A DNA stretch of 16,528 nt from Acidobacteriota bacterium (GCA_021827255.1 JAKAWO010000026.1:1-16528), one strand, 5' to 3'; shown: positions 6,255 through 14,771, counted from the stretch's first letter. The notes: generated by a model from the letters alone, not told the origin. Program-made: numbers and translations.

Positions 6255-6354
6255 TTCAAGCCTCCTGCTATTCCTGCGACCCACACCCGAATCGGGCAAA
6301 TGCCAAGAAGGATCGCGCCTGTGGATAGGAATTGAACTCCCCGATAACGAATCT

Positions 6355-6368
6355 TTATTCTACAATAA
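6355..6368. promoter_or_regulatory. AT-rich palindrome in the divergent pdhA/TPR intergenic region
   Basis: TTATT-CTAC-AATAA is a perfect inverted repeat in the only AT-rich patch of the 219 bases between pdhA and the TPR gene. It carries -10-like hexamers on both strands: TACAAT (plus, 6361-6366) and TAGAAT (minus, 6362-6357), each 5 of 6 to TATAAT. No good -35 box is seen at 16-18 bases on either strand. It may be a divergent promoter or an operator. Confidence 0.3.
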
Positions 6369-6473
6369 CCGCATCAACTTTGGGGAGATGGAAGCGGGAC
6401 TGCGAGACTGCCTTGGCAAGCGACACTGGGATATTGATTCGTTCTCCGGAATCCCGCACACTTAGGAGCGGGC

Positions 6474-6851
6474 GTGGCGGCCTGGATAATGGGAGCAGGG
6501 ATTTTAGCCGTCAGTCGCAAAACGATGGACAACACTCGAATTGAATTTCTGAATGAGACCTTGAAAGCGAGACCCGACGAGCCCTTTCTTCATTATGCCC
6601 TGGCTTTGGAGCTTGCTCGCTCCGGCCGCTCTGAAGAGGCTTGGACGCATTTTGAAATTCTTCTGAATGAGCACCCGCAGTACCTGGCGACATACTATCA
6701 GGCGGGAATATGGTTGGCGCGGCTTGGCCGGATAGAGCAAGCACGCCGCACCTTGGCGCGCGGCGTCGAAGTCGCCCGCCAACAGGGCAACGCTCATGCG
6801 GTGGGGGAGCTTGAGGTTGCCCTCAAGGACCAGGGAGCTGAACCGACCTAA
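6474..6851 (+). CDS. Small tetratricopeptide-repeat protein
   Basis: This 125-residue protein has two recognisable TPR helix pairs: about residues 34-67 (FLHYALALELARSGRSEEAWTHFEILLNEHP) and 68-101 (YLATYYQAGIWLARLGRIEQARRTLARGVEVA). A further helix holds NAHAVGELEVALKD. Such repeats make a protein-binding surface; no enzyme domain is present. The start is GTG at 6474, preceded by AGGAG at five bases, a strong site. An internal ATG at 6525 has none. The first 17 residues (MAAWIMGAGILAVSRKT) are hydrophobic but short and would be a weak signal anchor at best. It diverges from pdhA and precedes the CDF transporter by 108 bases. Its partner is unknown; small TPR proteins of this kind are common in Acidobacteriota-like genomes. 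Confidence 0.8.
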   Translation: MAAWIMGAGILAVSRKTMDNTRIEFLNETLKARPDEPFLHYALALELARSGRSEEAWTHFEILLNEHPQYLATYYQAGIWLARLGRIEQARRTLARGVEVARQQGNAHAVGELEVALKDQGAEPT

Positions 6852-6959
6852 CTGAAGCTAGATCGAGCGCCGCGGTCCACCTTGCCCGGCGCGTATCCAA
6901 CTGCCCGCGCCGGCAGCAGATCAAAGTCGAGCGGTGTGAATCCCGCCGACGGGATCGTG

Positions 6960-8393
6960 ATGGTGGAAACCTTCTCCACCGGTGAAAAGCAAGCCGTCGC
7001 TCTAACCTCCGTGTTCGCGGCCGCCGGACTGATGGCCATGAAGCTGGTGGTGGGGATTGAAACGGGCAGCCTGGGAATTCTCTCGGACGCGGCCCATTCA
7101 GGGCTCGATCTGGTGGCGGCGGGCGTGACCTATTTTTCCGTCCGGCTGGCGGATAAACCGGCCGATCCGTCTCATCCCTTCGGGCATGGCAAAATCGAGT
7201 CGCTGTCCGCCTTCATCGAAACGGCGCTGTTGCTGCTGACCTGCGCCTGGATTGTTTTTGAATCGATCGAGCGGCTCTTTGTTCAGGCAGTGCGAGTGGA
7301 ACCGTCGGCATGGGCGTTCGGAGTGATGGCGGTTTCGATGATGATTGATACGGTCCGCTCGCGGGCTCTCTATCGCGTCGCGCGAAAGCACCATAGCCAG
7401 GCGCTGGAAGCCGACGCCTTGCATTTCTCGACCGACGTTTATAGTTCGGGCGTGGTGATTGTGGGGCTCGCGCTGGTCTGGATGTCCGAGCGATGGAAGC
7501 TGCCCTGGCTGGAGCGGGCCGACCCGCTGGCGGCGCTGGTGGTAGCGGTGATTATCGTCAATGTGACGCTGCGCCTGGGCCGCAGGACGGTGGACGAACT
7601 GGTGGATGCGGCGCCCGAAGGAGCAGAAGCCTCCATCGCCAAGGCCGTGGCGGGCGTGAAGGGCGTTTTCAGAGGCGACCGTATCCGAGTCCGGCAAAGC
7701 GGCAACCGGCTGTTTGTGGACCTCCGCCTGACCTTGGGGAGCAACATTCCCTTCGAGCATGCCCAGTCGGTTATGGATCGAGCGGAAGCAAAAGTCCGCG
7801 AACTGTTCCCGACCGCCGACGTGGTGATTCGCGCCGCTCCCCGCCAGCCCGCCCAGGGGGATCTGCTCGAGGAGATCCGGGCAGTGGCGCACCGGGAGAA
7901 TTTCCTGGTGCATGACGTTGCGGCCTTTGAAGTCGGGGACAGCATTCACGTTGACCTCGACCTGGAGGTGGATCCGACCCTGAAGCTCGAAGAAGCGCAC
8001 CAGCAGGCCACACGGCTGGAGCAGCAGATCCGAAATGAGGTGGCAGGGGTGGAGCGGGTAAACGTCCACCTGGAGCCGCTGGTGAAAAACGTGGAGGCGG
8101 CGGGCGAGGCGGGGCTGGATCAGGCGGCGGTCGAACGGAAACTGGTTGAAATCGCGCGAAGGACCCCAGGCCTGGTGGACTGCCATTCCGTGGAGGCTCA
8201 CATGGTGGGAGGCAGCATGCAGGTGCGGCTACACTGCACGATGGACCCCCGGCTGCCGATCAGCCTGGTGCATGAGATTACAGAACAGATTGAGTTTCGC
8301 TTTCGGAGAGCCTTCCCTCAAATCTCCAAGGTAAGCATTCACGCCGAACCCCAGGGAGGGGCGGAGGAATCCTCGACGCCTCCCGCGGCCTGA
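6960..8393 (+). CDS. Cation diffusion facilitator (CDF) transporter with three tandem C-terminal domains
   Basis: The protein is an inner-membrane metal/proton antiporter, most likely for Zn or a similar divalent ion. About residues 10-215 form the six-helix CDF core. The metal site is HxxxD in helix 2 (H46, D50 in SDAAHSGLD) and HxxxD in helix 5 (H155, D159 in ADALHFSTD), and DPSHPFGHGKIE (69-80) is the conserved loop. Typical CDF proteins end after one about 80-residue cytoplasmic dimer domain. Here three such units follow in tandem: about 219-294, 301-373 and 391-464. Units 2 and 3 close with VHLEP and IHAEP and hold several His residues; unit 1 ends VIRAAP and lacks them. Length is 477 residues from the ATG at 6960. 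No clear ribosome site supports any start; TTG 6882, GTG 6936 and GTG 6957 are alternatives. Confidence 0.92.
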   Translation: MVETFSTGEKQAVALTSVFAAAGLMAMKLVVGIETGSLGILSDAAHSGLDLVAAGVTYFSVRLADKPADPSHPFGHGKIESLSAFIETALLLLTCAWIVFESIERLFVQAVRVEPSAWAFGVMAVSMMIDTVRSRALYRVARKHHSQALEADALHFSTDVYSSGVVIVGLALVWMSERWKLPWLERADPLAALVVAVIIVNVTLRLGRRTVDELVDAAPEGAEASIAKAVAGVKGVFRGDRIRVRQSGNRLFVDLRLTLGSNIPFEHAQSVMDRAEAKVRELFPTADVVIRAAPRQPAQGDLLEEIRAVAHRENFLVHDVAAFEVGDSIHVDLDLEVDPTLKLEEAHQQATRLEQQIRNEVAGVERVNVHLEPLVKNVEAAGEAGLDQAAVERKLVEIARRTPGLVDCHSVEAHMVGGSMQVRLHCTMDPRLPISLVHEITEQIEFRFRRAFPQISKVSIHAEPQGGAEESSTPPAA

Positions 8394-8431
8394 GCGGGCG
8401 CGATGGCCGCGAGAGGCGAAGTGGGGAGGCT

Positions 8432-8449
8432 GTGGACGAGGCTCGTCAC
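8432..8449. terminator. Possible bidirectional hairpin between convergent genes
   Basis: GACGA-GGC-TCGTC (8435-8447) is a perfect stem with a 3-base loop, extendable by GTG/CAC with one bulged base. It sits in the 71-base gap where the CDF gene and skp converge, the natural place for a shared terminator. There is no T-run, so support is limited. Confidence 0.3.
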
Positions 8450-8464
8450 GGACGACGGGCGTGC

Positions 8465-9082
8465 CTACGGCTTCGGCTTATCGGTGGCGGATTTTGAGGC
8501 CGCAGCCGGAGTCGCTGGCGCCGCAGTATTCGAGGCTTGCACGGGGTATTGCGAATCATAGGCGGCGACGATGGCTCCGGTGATGTTCAGCCCTTTGGCC
8601 GCGTAATAAACCGGGACCGTGGAGCCGTCAATCACCAGAGAGTACCCGTGCTGCTGCGCGTATTGGTCAATGACCTGAACCATCTTGCGGCCAATGCGCC
8701 GGACAATGTCCTGACGGTCGTAAGTAAAGTCCGTTTGCGCGTCGTCTTCTTCCCGCTTGAGGAGGGTCTCCTTTTCCTGCAGTTCGCGGGTCAAGCGGCG
8801 CCCTTCGCTCGTGCTGAGCGTTGCGGCCTGCGTCTGAAGCTGGTTCTGGAGATTCTGGACGGCCTGCTGGTCCTTCCGGATCTGCTCCTGGCGAGGGCGA
8901 TATTTAGCCTGAAGATCGGTGAACGCTTTTTTCCCTGCGGCGCAATCCAGAATCGCCGTCTGAATATCAATGATCCCAACCTTTCCCCCGGACGTCGCCG
9001 GGGGCGTGGCCTGGGCCGCTCCGGCCATCCCTCCCACCAAGAGTCCCGCCAACATCGTGAGGGTTAAAATTCGGTTTCTCAT
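8465..9082 (-). CDS. skp: Skp/OmpH-family periplasmic chaperone
   Basis: The 205-residue protein starts with a signal peptide (MRNRI, hydrophobic core, cleavage near AAQA at 25). It contains the Skp/OmpH pattern: KVGIIDIQTAILDCAAGKKAF (34-54), then a long Gln/Lys/Glu-rich coiled-coil hairpin (about 55-130), then YSLVIDGSTVPVYYA. Skp trimers hold unfolded outer-membrane proteins in the periplasm before BamA inserts them. The family is usually about 160-180 residues; the excess here is an Ala/Thr/Lys/Pro tail. The ATG at 9082 has AAGGAG five bases upstream. It directly follows bamA by 72 bases, the common bamA-skp pairing, although lpxD/fabZ/lpxA do not come next. The opposite-strand CDF gene does. 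Confidence 0.9.
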   Translation of the reverse strand: MRNRILTLTMLAGLLVGGMAGAAQATPPATSGGKVGIIDIQTAILDCAAGKKAFTDLQAKYRPRQEQIRKDQQAVQNLQNQLQTQAATLSTSEGRRLTRELQEKETLLKREEDDAQTDFTYDRQDIVRRIGRKMVQVIDQYAQQHGYSLVIDGSTVPVYYAAKGLNITGAIVAAYDSQYPVQASNTAAPATPAAASKSATDKPKP

Positions 9083-9154
9083 TCCTACTCCTTTGGGGCT
9101 TGCTGAAACTGCCTCCCCTAACCTACCTCTATGATGAAATTCGGACGCGCTCCC

Positions 9155-12100
9155 TCAGAAGGTTCGCGCCACGGTAAAACCAATCCGCGATCGCCGATCC
9201 TGCAATCGAAAAGCAGAGAAATAAGGCATCACCTGCTCGTAGGTCGCATCGTTGGGAAACATTGAGCGCGGCGGCAAATCCTGCGGCGGCGTCAGCACAT
9301 GATCCAGCCGCATCCAATTATACGCATAATAAATCTCAAAGGGAATATTCATCATTGGAATGACGACTTGTAACTCCACTCCGGTCGAGGCGCGAGGCTG
9401 GAAGTTCGTTCCCGAGATCGCCTGAAGCGCTTTGGGGAGCGGGAAATACGGAAACTCGGTGTGAAGCTGGCCAAGCGAGGAGGGGGCAATCTGCAACTGG
9501 CTCGTCCTTAGGATCATGTCCTCTCCAGCATCCACAAAATACGCCAGGGTCACAGGGCCCATGATCGGGATGCGATACTCGAAGTTGCCATAAACCTCAG
9601 TGTCGCCGCCGGGGTAGATGGGCGAGTCGTAAGGGAACGTGGTGGAGGAACCGCACGTGCCATTCGGCTGGCCGCTGGAGCTGATTCCCTGAATCTCATT
9701 GCCGGCGTTGTCCCGATTGCAGACCGAGCCGGTCGTTGGAAACCAGGCCACCGGACTGATAGTGCGGAGATCAAAGCCGCGGATGTCATATTCCCCGCCC
9801 ATGTAAAACCTTGCAAACGGTGGTGGCACTCGCCCTCCAAAACCGGAGATCGTGGAGGCGTACAAGTGGAAGCCCAACACGTTCCGTTTCTTGTTGATGG
9901 GATGGAAATATTTGAACTCAAACTCCGGATTGATGGTATAGACGTTGCCGCCCAGCCCGGAAAATGAGAGGGCGGCGTAGATGTACCTCCCGGTGTGAGG
10001 ATTGAACGAATTGTCCACCGTGTCGTAGAGGTAAGTGGGCATCACCTGGCTCGTCGTGATGCCGGAGAGAGAGTTCGGGCCAACCAGGCCGCTGAAGTTC
10101 AAAGCGTCAAAATACGATTGCGAAGCTAGGCTGAACGCGTGGATACTGCTCCTGGAGAAGCTGTAGGTCATCCCAAGGCGGGCGAAACTGCTCCGCAGCG
10201 GATAGCTGGCGAAAGCCGTGAAGCCCGAAGAGTTCTCCGCGAAGTTCTGGTAAAGGTACTGGCCGTAGGCGGTGTTTTGCAGGGAGGTGAGATTCAAGCC
10301 GGTGGCCAGAGAAGTCTGCTGTAGCTCGTTGTAATTGTAGTAGCTCTTGAAGACCGTGAACCCGCTTGTGATCGGACGGTCGAAGAGGTAGGGCTTGGTG
10401 AAGCCGAACTGGTAGAGCTTTTGATAGGTGCCGAACTCCATATCCAGGCTCAGGGTTTCTCCGAGCCCCAGGAAGTTATTCGTCGCGTAATTGAAGCCCA
10501 CAAAATTGCCCGCCAGCCCGCTGACGCCGCCTGAGAATCCGATGGAGTTGCGCCCCTTCTCGTGGACATGGAGGCGGATGTCCACCGTGTGGTTCTGGTG
10601 GTTCTGGCGAATGTCATAATCACTCTTTTTGATGGGATTGAAAAAGCCAAGCTGGTTGACCCGCAGAATGCTCAACTTCCACAATTCGGAGTTGAAGACG
10701 GTTCCTTCATAGACCAGCAACTGCCGGCGAATGACCTTGTCGCGGGTCTTGGTGTTGCCGGAGAACTCGATCCGATGCACGAAATATTGATGCCCTTCGG
10801 CAAAGTCCAGGGTAAGGTTGATGGTTCTTTTCTTGCGGTTGGGCTCGGGATCCGGCGTCGGCACAAAGTTGATGTAGCCGTACGCGCCGTAAAGCGTAGT
10901 GTAGTTCTTGATGGCGGTTCGCATCTTGCCCACGCTGAAGACATCGCCCGGCTTCATGCCAAGGAACGGCGCGATCTTGGCCGTCTTAAAAAGTTTGTTG
11001 CCGCGAATGTTGAATTTGCCGAGGCGATACTGATGCCCTTCGTCCACCGGAATGGTGACGTCCACGGCTTTGCCGTGACCCCAGCTCCAGAAGAAGAACG
11101 GCCAGCGCCGCTCCGTGTTCTTCATCTTGACCTGGGGCTCCTTGGGCGTGGCGAAAAAATAACCGTGGTTCTGGTAAAGATCCCTGACCTTCTCAAGGTC
11201 ATAAAGGACCTTGTCCCGGTCATACGTTCTGTGGAACCAATAAAACCAGGGAGGCAGACCGATGGGGCGGACGTCTTTCATGGTCTGAACCAGCACCCGG
11301 TTTGGAAACACGGTGTTGCCCGTGAACTGGATCTTGCCGATTTTGATCTTAGGCCCCTCATCTACAATAAAGGTGAGGGCGACGGAATCGGGCGGAATGT
11401 TGCGCGTCCGAGCCCGCACGGTGGCAAATTGCCGGCCGTGAGCCGCCAGCATCTCCTGGATGACCACCTCCGCACGCTTTACGACGGTCGGGTCATACTG
11501 GGAATCAATCGTCAGGCCGATCTTCTCCTTTTCAAAGGCTTGCATGACGTCAGAGTCGGTGATGGTGTTCATTCCCTTGTATGAGATGCTGCGAACAAGT
11601 TTCTTTTCGGTCAGCCAGAAAATCACGATCTTGTTGCCGTCCTTGGCTGTGGCGGCTTCCAGCCGAATGTCGTCGAAATAACCCGTATTCCAAAGGGCGT
11701 GGAAATCGCGCTCCAGCCGGTTTACGTCATAGGTCATGCCGGGGCGCGAGAAGATGCGCGCCCGAAGCGTCGAGTCTGGAATGCGGCGGTTACCTCGAAA
11801 GATGATTTTATCAATGAGAACTTGTTTGGCCTGCTTTTTGGCCTTTGCCGGGGCCTTGGCTGGCGGGGCCTTCAGATTCAGGAGTTTCTGCGGCGGCGCG
11901 GGCGCTGCGGCCTTGGGATTCACAAGTTCGAGCTTCTGCGGCGATTTGCCGGAAGGAGGCTGACGGGCGCCTGCCGGGGGCTTGTTGGCGGGACGCTGGG
12001 CTGACGCCAGAGAAGCTGAACGGGAGCCAGAGGGATTCGACGGTTGGGGTGGCGGAGCGGGCAGGGCGGAGGCGGCCGCCGCAAGCAGGGCAATGGCAGT

Positions 12101-12193
12101 CGCAGCCCTCCCTACCGCGGCGGCGAGTTTTCGACTTCTCAGCTCAAGTCTCCTCTTCCTCAAGAAAAAGCCCTTCTCCTTCTCGCCTGCCAC
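9155..12193 (-). CDS. bamA: Outer membrane protein assembly factor BamA
   Basis: BamA is the essential outer-membrane insertase for beta-barrel proteins. The 1012-residue product is longer than the usual about 800. An N-terminal basic/hydrophobic segment to about 45 looks like a signal peptide, followed by an unusual Pro/Ala/Lys-rich stretch (about 46-122). Five POTRA domains follow at about 125-195, 198-278, 280-385, 387-467 and 469-545; POTRA 3 carries an aromatic-rich insertion (about 355-375). The C-terminal barrel covers about 550-1012. It contains the loop-6 motif IRGFD (804-808) and ends in ARTF with terminal Phe, the beta-signal. Residues 815-862 are a loop insertion with two cysteines. 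The GTG at 12193 has no ribosome site; TTG at 12163 has GAAGGG seven bases upstream and is a real alternative. Downstream partner: skp. Confidence 0.95.
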   Translation of the reverse strand: MAGEKEKGFFLRKRRLELRSRKLAAAVGRAATAIALLAAAASALPAPPPQPSNPSGSRSASLASAQRPANKPPAGARQPPSGKSPQKLELVNPKAAAPAPPQKLLNLKAPPAKAPAKAKKQAKQVLIDKIIFRGNRRIPDSTLRARIFSRPGMTYDVNRLERDFHALWNTGYFDDIRLEAATAKDGNKIVIFWLTEKKLVRSISYKGMNTITDSDVMQAFEKEKIGLTIDSQYDPTVVKRAEVVIQEMLAAHGRQFATVRARTRNIPPDSVALTFIVDEGPKIKIGKIQFTGNTVFPNRVLVQTMKDVRPIGLPPWFYWFHRTYDRDKVLYDLEKVRDLYQNHGYFFATPKEPQVKMKNTERRWPFFFWSWGHGKAVDVTIPVDEGHQYRLGKFNIRGNKLFKTAKIAPFLGMKPGDVFSVGKMRTAIKNYTTLYGAYGYINFVPTPDPEPNRKKRTINLTLDFAEGHQYFVHRIEFSGNTKTRDKVIRRQLLVYEGTVFNSELWKLSILRVNQLGFFNPIKKSDYDIRQNHQNHTVDIRLHVHEKGRNSIGFSGGVSGLAGNFVGFNYATNNFLGLGETLSLDMEFGTYQKLYQFGFTKPYLFDRPITSGFTVFKSYYNYNELQQTSLATGLNLTSLQNTAYGQYLYQNFAENSSGFTAFASYPLRSSFARLGMTYSFSRSSIHAFSLASQSYFDALNFSGLVGPNSLSGITTSQVMPTYLYDTVDNSFNPHTGRYIYAALSFSGLGGNVYTINPEFEFKYFHPINKKRNVLGFHLYASTISGFGGRVPPPFARFYMGGEYDIRGFDLRTISPVAWFPTTGSVCNRDNAGNEIQGISSSGQPNGTCGSSTTFPYDSPIYPGGDTEVYGNFEYRIPIMGPVTLAYFVDAGEDMILRTSQLQIAPSSLGQLHTEFPYFPLPKALQAISGTNFQPRASTGVELQVVIPMMNIPFEIYYAYNWMRLDHVLTPPQDLPPRSMFPNDATYEQVMPYFSAFRLQDRRSRIGFTVARTF

Positions 12194-12207
12194 GGTTTAG
12201 TTCATTG

Positions 12208-12226
12208 CGATGCGAGGAGCGCATCG
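12208..12226. other. 7-bp stem-loop in the clpC-bamA gap
   Basis: CGATGCG and CGCATCG flank the 5-base loop AGGAG, reading CTCCT in the bamA direction. The hairpin lies 15-33 bases upstream of the bamA GTG. The CTCCT loop is complementary to AGGAG at 12176-12180, in the first codons of the annotated bamA frame. It may be a leader hairpin or a weak terminator after clpC; there is no T-run. Confidence 0.35.
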
Positions 12227-12332
12227 AGGGTTGGCCGAAATGCTCTTTTGCCCTGCGGGAGGACTCAGGGAGCTCCAAGCCGCTCCGATACCCAACCGGG
12301 CTCGCGCGTCTCCATCACCGACGACGATGGCG

Positions 12333-14771
12333 CTAGCGAGAAAGCGGTGTGGCTGCGACGAGCTTGTCCTTCATGGACCGGAAGTAGAGCGCTTCATTCT
12401 CAACTACGACTTCCAGAACGGCCGGCGCTTGAATGTCCCCCTGAATCAGGGCTTCCGAAAGCGGGTCTTCCACGTACTTCTGTAATGCCCTCCGAAGGGG
12501 GCGAGCGCCATAAGAGCGATCTGTGCACGTTTTTTCCAGAATCCATTTTGCCGCTTCCGGCACTAGGTTGATGGAGATATTCCTCTGACCCAGGTGCTGG
12601 TTGGTCTGGCTCACCATCAGTTCCAGGATTCGAACGAGGTCGTTTTCCGTGAGCGCGTTGAAGACGATGATCTCGTCCACCCGGTTGAGAAACTCCGGAT
12701 TGAAAAGGCGCTTGACCTCGCTCATCACCAATTCCTCGAGCTTCTTTTCGGTGGCACCCTCGGCTGCCGACTGGAAGCCGAGGTGAGCCCGCCGCTCGAG
12801 GTAGCGGGCGCCGATATTCGACGTCATGATCATGATGGCGTTCTTGAAGTCCACCGTATTGCCCAGCCCGTCCGTCAGTTGCCCGTCTTCAAAGACCTGC
12901 AGCAGAATGTTGAAAATATCTGGATGAGCCTTCTCGATTTCGTCCAATAGGACGACGGAATAAGGCGTGCGGCGCACTCGCTCCGTGAGCTGACCACCCT
13001 CTTCGTATCCCACATAGCCGGGAGGAGAGCCGATCAGCTTGGAAATCGAATGTTTCTCCATAAACTCGGACATATCGAAGCGAATGAGGGAGCGCTCGCT
13101 TCCAAACAGGAAGGCGGCGATCGAGCGCGCCATTTCCGTCTTGCCAACTCCGGTGGGCCCAAGGAACAGGAAGGAGCCCACCGGGCGGTTGGGCGACTTC
13201 AATCCCGCGCGGGACCGGCGGATGGCTCGCGCCAGCGCGGAAATCGCCTTGTCCTGGCTGATGATCCGCTTGTGCAGCTCTTCCTCAATACGGAGGAGCT
13301 TGGACATTTCCTCTTCTTTGATCGAGTTGACGGGAACGCCGGTCCAGCGCGACACGACTTCCTCGATGTCGTCGCGACCCACGACGCCGATCGCCGTCTC
13401 GTCAATGCTGTATTTTTCCCGCAGCAGCCGGAGGTTCTCGCGCTCCTTGCGCTCCTCGTCGGAGTAAAAGCGGGCCTTCTCAAATTCATGGTTGGCGATG
13501 GCGTTCTCCATCCGGTGAACCACGAATTTGATGCGCTTCTGAACATCCACCATTTCTTCGGGCAGGGCGCTTTGACGCAGTTTTACCCGCGCCCCGGCCT
13601 CGTCAATCAGGTCCACGGCTTTATCGGGGAGAAACCGATCCGGAATGTATCGGCTCGAATGATAGACGGCAGTGGTCAGGCCCTCGTCCGTGTAACTGAC
13701 GGCATGGAACTTCTCGTACCGCTCCTTGATGCCCATCAGGATCTTGATCGCCTCGGCCTCGGTGGGGGGAGGAACTTTAACCGCCTGGAAACGGCGCTCG
13801 AGGGAGCGGTCGCGCTCGATGGACTTGCGAAATTCCGCCGGCGTGGTGGCGCCGATGCATTGAATCTCGCCGCGCGAGAGGGCGGGCTTCAAGATGTTGG
13901 CGGCGTCGAGCGAACCCTCCGCCGAGCCCGCGCCCACCAGAGTGTGGATCTCGTCAATAAAGATGATGGCATCCTGCGCCTCCATCAGCTCTTTCATGAT
14001 GGTTTTCAATCGCTCTTCAAACTGGCCACGATACTTGGTGCCGGCGACGATCAGGGAAAGGTCAAGCGCCAGGATGCGCTTGTCGGCAAGGAACGGCGGG
14101 ACGTCTCCCTCGGCAACGCGTTCGGCCAGCCCCTCGACGATGGCCGTCTTGCCCACGCCCGGCTCGCCGATCAGCACGGGGTTGTTCTTCGTTCGCCGGC
14201 AAAGTATCTGGATGGCTCGTTCCAGCTCTCTTTCCCGGCCGACCAGCGGATCGAGCTGATTTTCCCGCGCCGCCTGGGTCAGGTCACGGCTGAATTCCGA
14301 CAGCAGCGACGTTTCTTTGGGGCGGCTAGCGGACGCTTTTTCGTTTTGGGCGCGGCTCATCTCCTCGCGAAGGGCGGAGAGCCGCAGCCCCCGCTCGTGA
14401 AGGATCTCCGCCGCAAATGACTTGTCTTCGCGCAGCAACCCGAGCAGCAAATGCTCCGTTCCGATGTGCTTGTGGGAGAGACGCTCCGCCTCTTCGGCGG
14501 CGTAAGCCAAGACTCGCTTGCACTCTTGGCTGAGAGGCAACTCGACCGAGGTCGAAACCTTCTCCCGCGCCGGGGTCTTGCCTTCGATCTGCTTTCGGAT
14601 GGATTCAATGGAGGCGTGGGAACGCAGAAAACGATTGGTCAGCGCCTTGTCCTCTCGGAGCAAGCCTAGCAGGAGGTGCTCGGTTTCGATGTAAGGGCTT
14701 CCAAACTGGCTGGCCTCGTAGCGGGCAAAAAAAACAACGCGACGCGCTTTCTCCGTGTATCTCTCGAACAT
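12333..14771 (-). CDS. clpC: ATP-dependent protease unfoldase subunit ClpC
   Basis: ClpC is a cytoplasmic AAA+ unfoldase that feeds proteins to ClpP. The 812 residues fit the family. The N-domain (1-140) holds two Clp repeats, each with TEHLLLGLLREDK (30-42 and 105-117). AAA1 has Walker A GEPGVGKT (202-209) and Walker B IIFIDEIH (269-276). The short middle domain (about 405-465) holds a UVR-like stretch, which separates ClpC from ClpA and ClpB. AAA2 has Walker A GPTGVGKT (538-545), Walker B VLLDE (607-611) and arginine-finger region FLNRVDE. LGF at 664-666 matches the ClpP-docking loop, so partnership with ClpP is likely although no clpP is in the window. The ATG at 14771 has GAGGAG just upstream. 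It lies between lolD (51 bases) and bamA, all on one strand; no mcsA/mcsB/ctsR is present. Confidence 0.97.
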   Translation of the reverse strand: MFERYTEKARRVVFFARYEASQFGSPYIETEHLLLGLLREDKALTNRFLRSHASIESIRKQIEGKTPAREKVSTSVELPLSQECKRVLAYAAEEAERLSHKHIGTEHLLLGLLREDKSFAAEILHERGLRLSALREEMSRAQNEKASASRPKETSLLSEFSRDLTQAARENQLDPLVGRERELERAIQILCRRTKNNPVLIGEPGVGKTAIVEGLAERVAEGDVPPFLADKRILALDLSLIVAGTKYRGQFEERLKTIMKELMEAQDAIIFIDEIHTLVGAGSAEGSLDAANILKPALSRGEIQCIGATTPAEFRKSIERDRSLERRFQAVKVPPPTEAEAIKILMGIKERYEKFHAVSYTDEGLTTAVYHSSRYIPDRFLPDKAVDLIDEAGARVKLRQSALPEEMVDVQKRIKFVVHRMENAIANHEFEKARFYSDEERKERENLRLLREKYSIDETAIGVVGRDDIEEVVSRWTGVPVNSIKEEEMSKLLRIEEELHKRIISQDKAISALARAIRRSRAGLKSPNRPVGSFLFLGPTGVGKTEMARSIAAFLFGSERSLIRFDMSEFMEKHSISKLIGSPPGYVGYEEGGQLTERVRRTPYSVVLLDEIEKAHPDIFNILLQVFEDGQLTDGLGNTVDFKNAIMIMTSNIGARYLERRAHLGFQSAAEGATEKKLEELVMSEVKRLFNPEFLNRVDEIIVFNALTENDLVRILELMVSQTNQHLGQRNISINLVPEAAKWILEKTCTDRSYGARPLRRALQKYVEDPLSEALIQGDIQAPAVLEVVVENEALYFRSMKDKLVAATPLSR

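Noticed and set aside
7098..8201. 367-codon minus-strand open frame opposite the CDF gene
   Set aside because: His/Arg/Gln-rich product typical of the complement of a GC-rich coding strand; the CDF frame has all family motifs.
10562..11584. 340-codon plus-strand open frame opposite bamA
   Set aside because: Antisense to the POTRA region of bamA; the product has no family features and the bamA frame explains the region.
13050..14420. Very long plus-strand open frame (456 codons) opposite clpC
   Set aside because: Antisense shadow of a fully supported AAA+ gene; no recognisable domain and no ribosome site.
14727..14734. Run of eight A near the start of clpC, a possible slippage site
   Set aside because: It simply encodes Val-Phe-Phe in the conserved N-domain; phase variation of clpC would be surprising and nothing else supports it.
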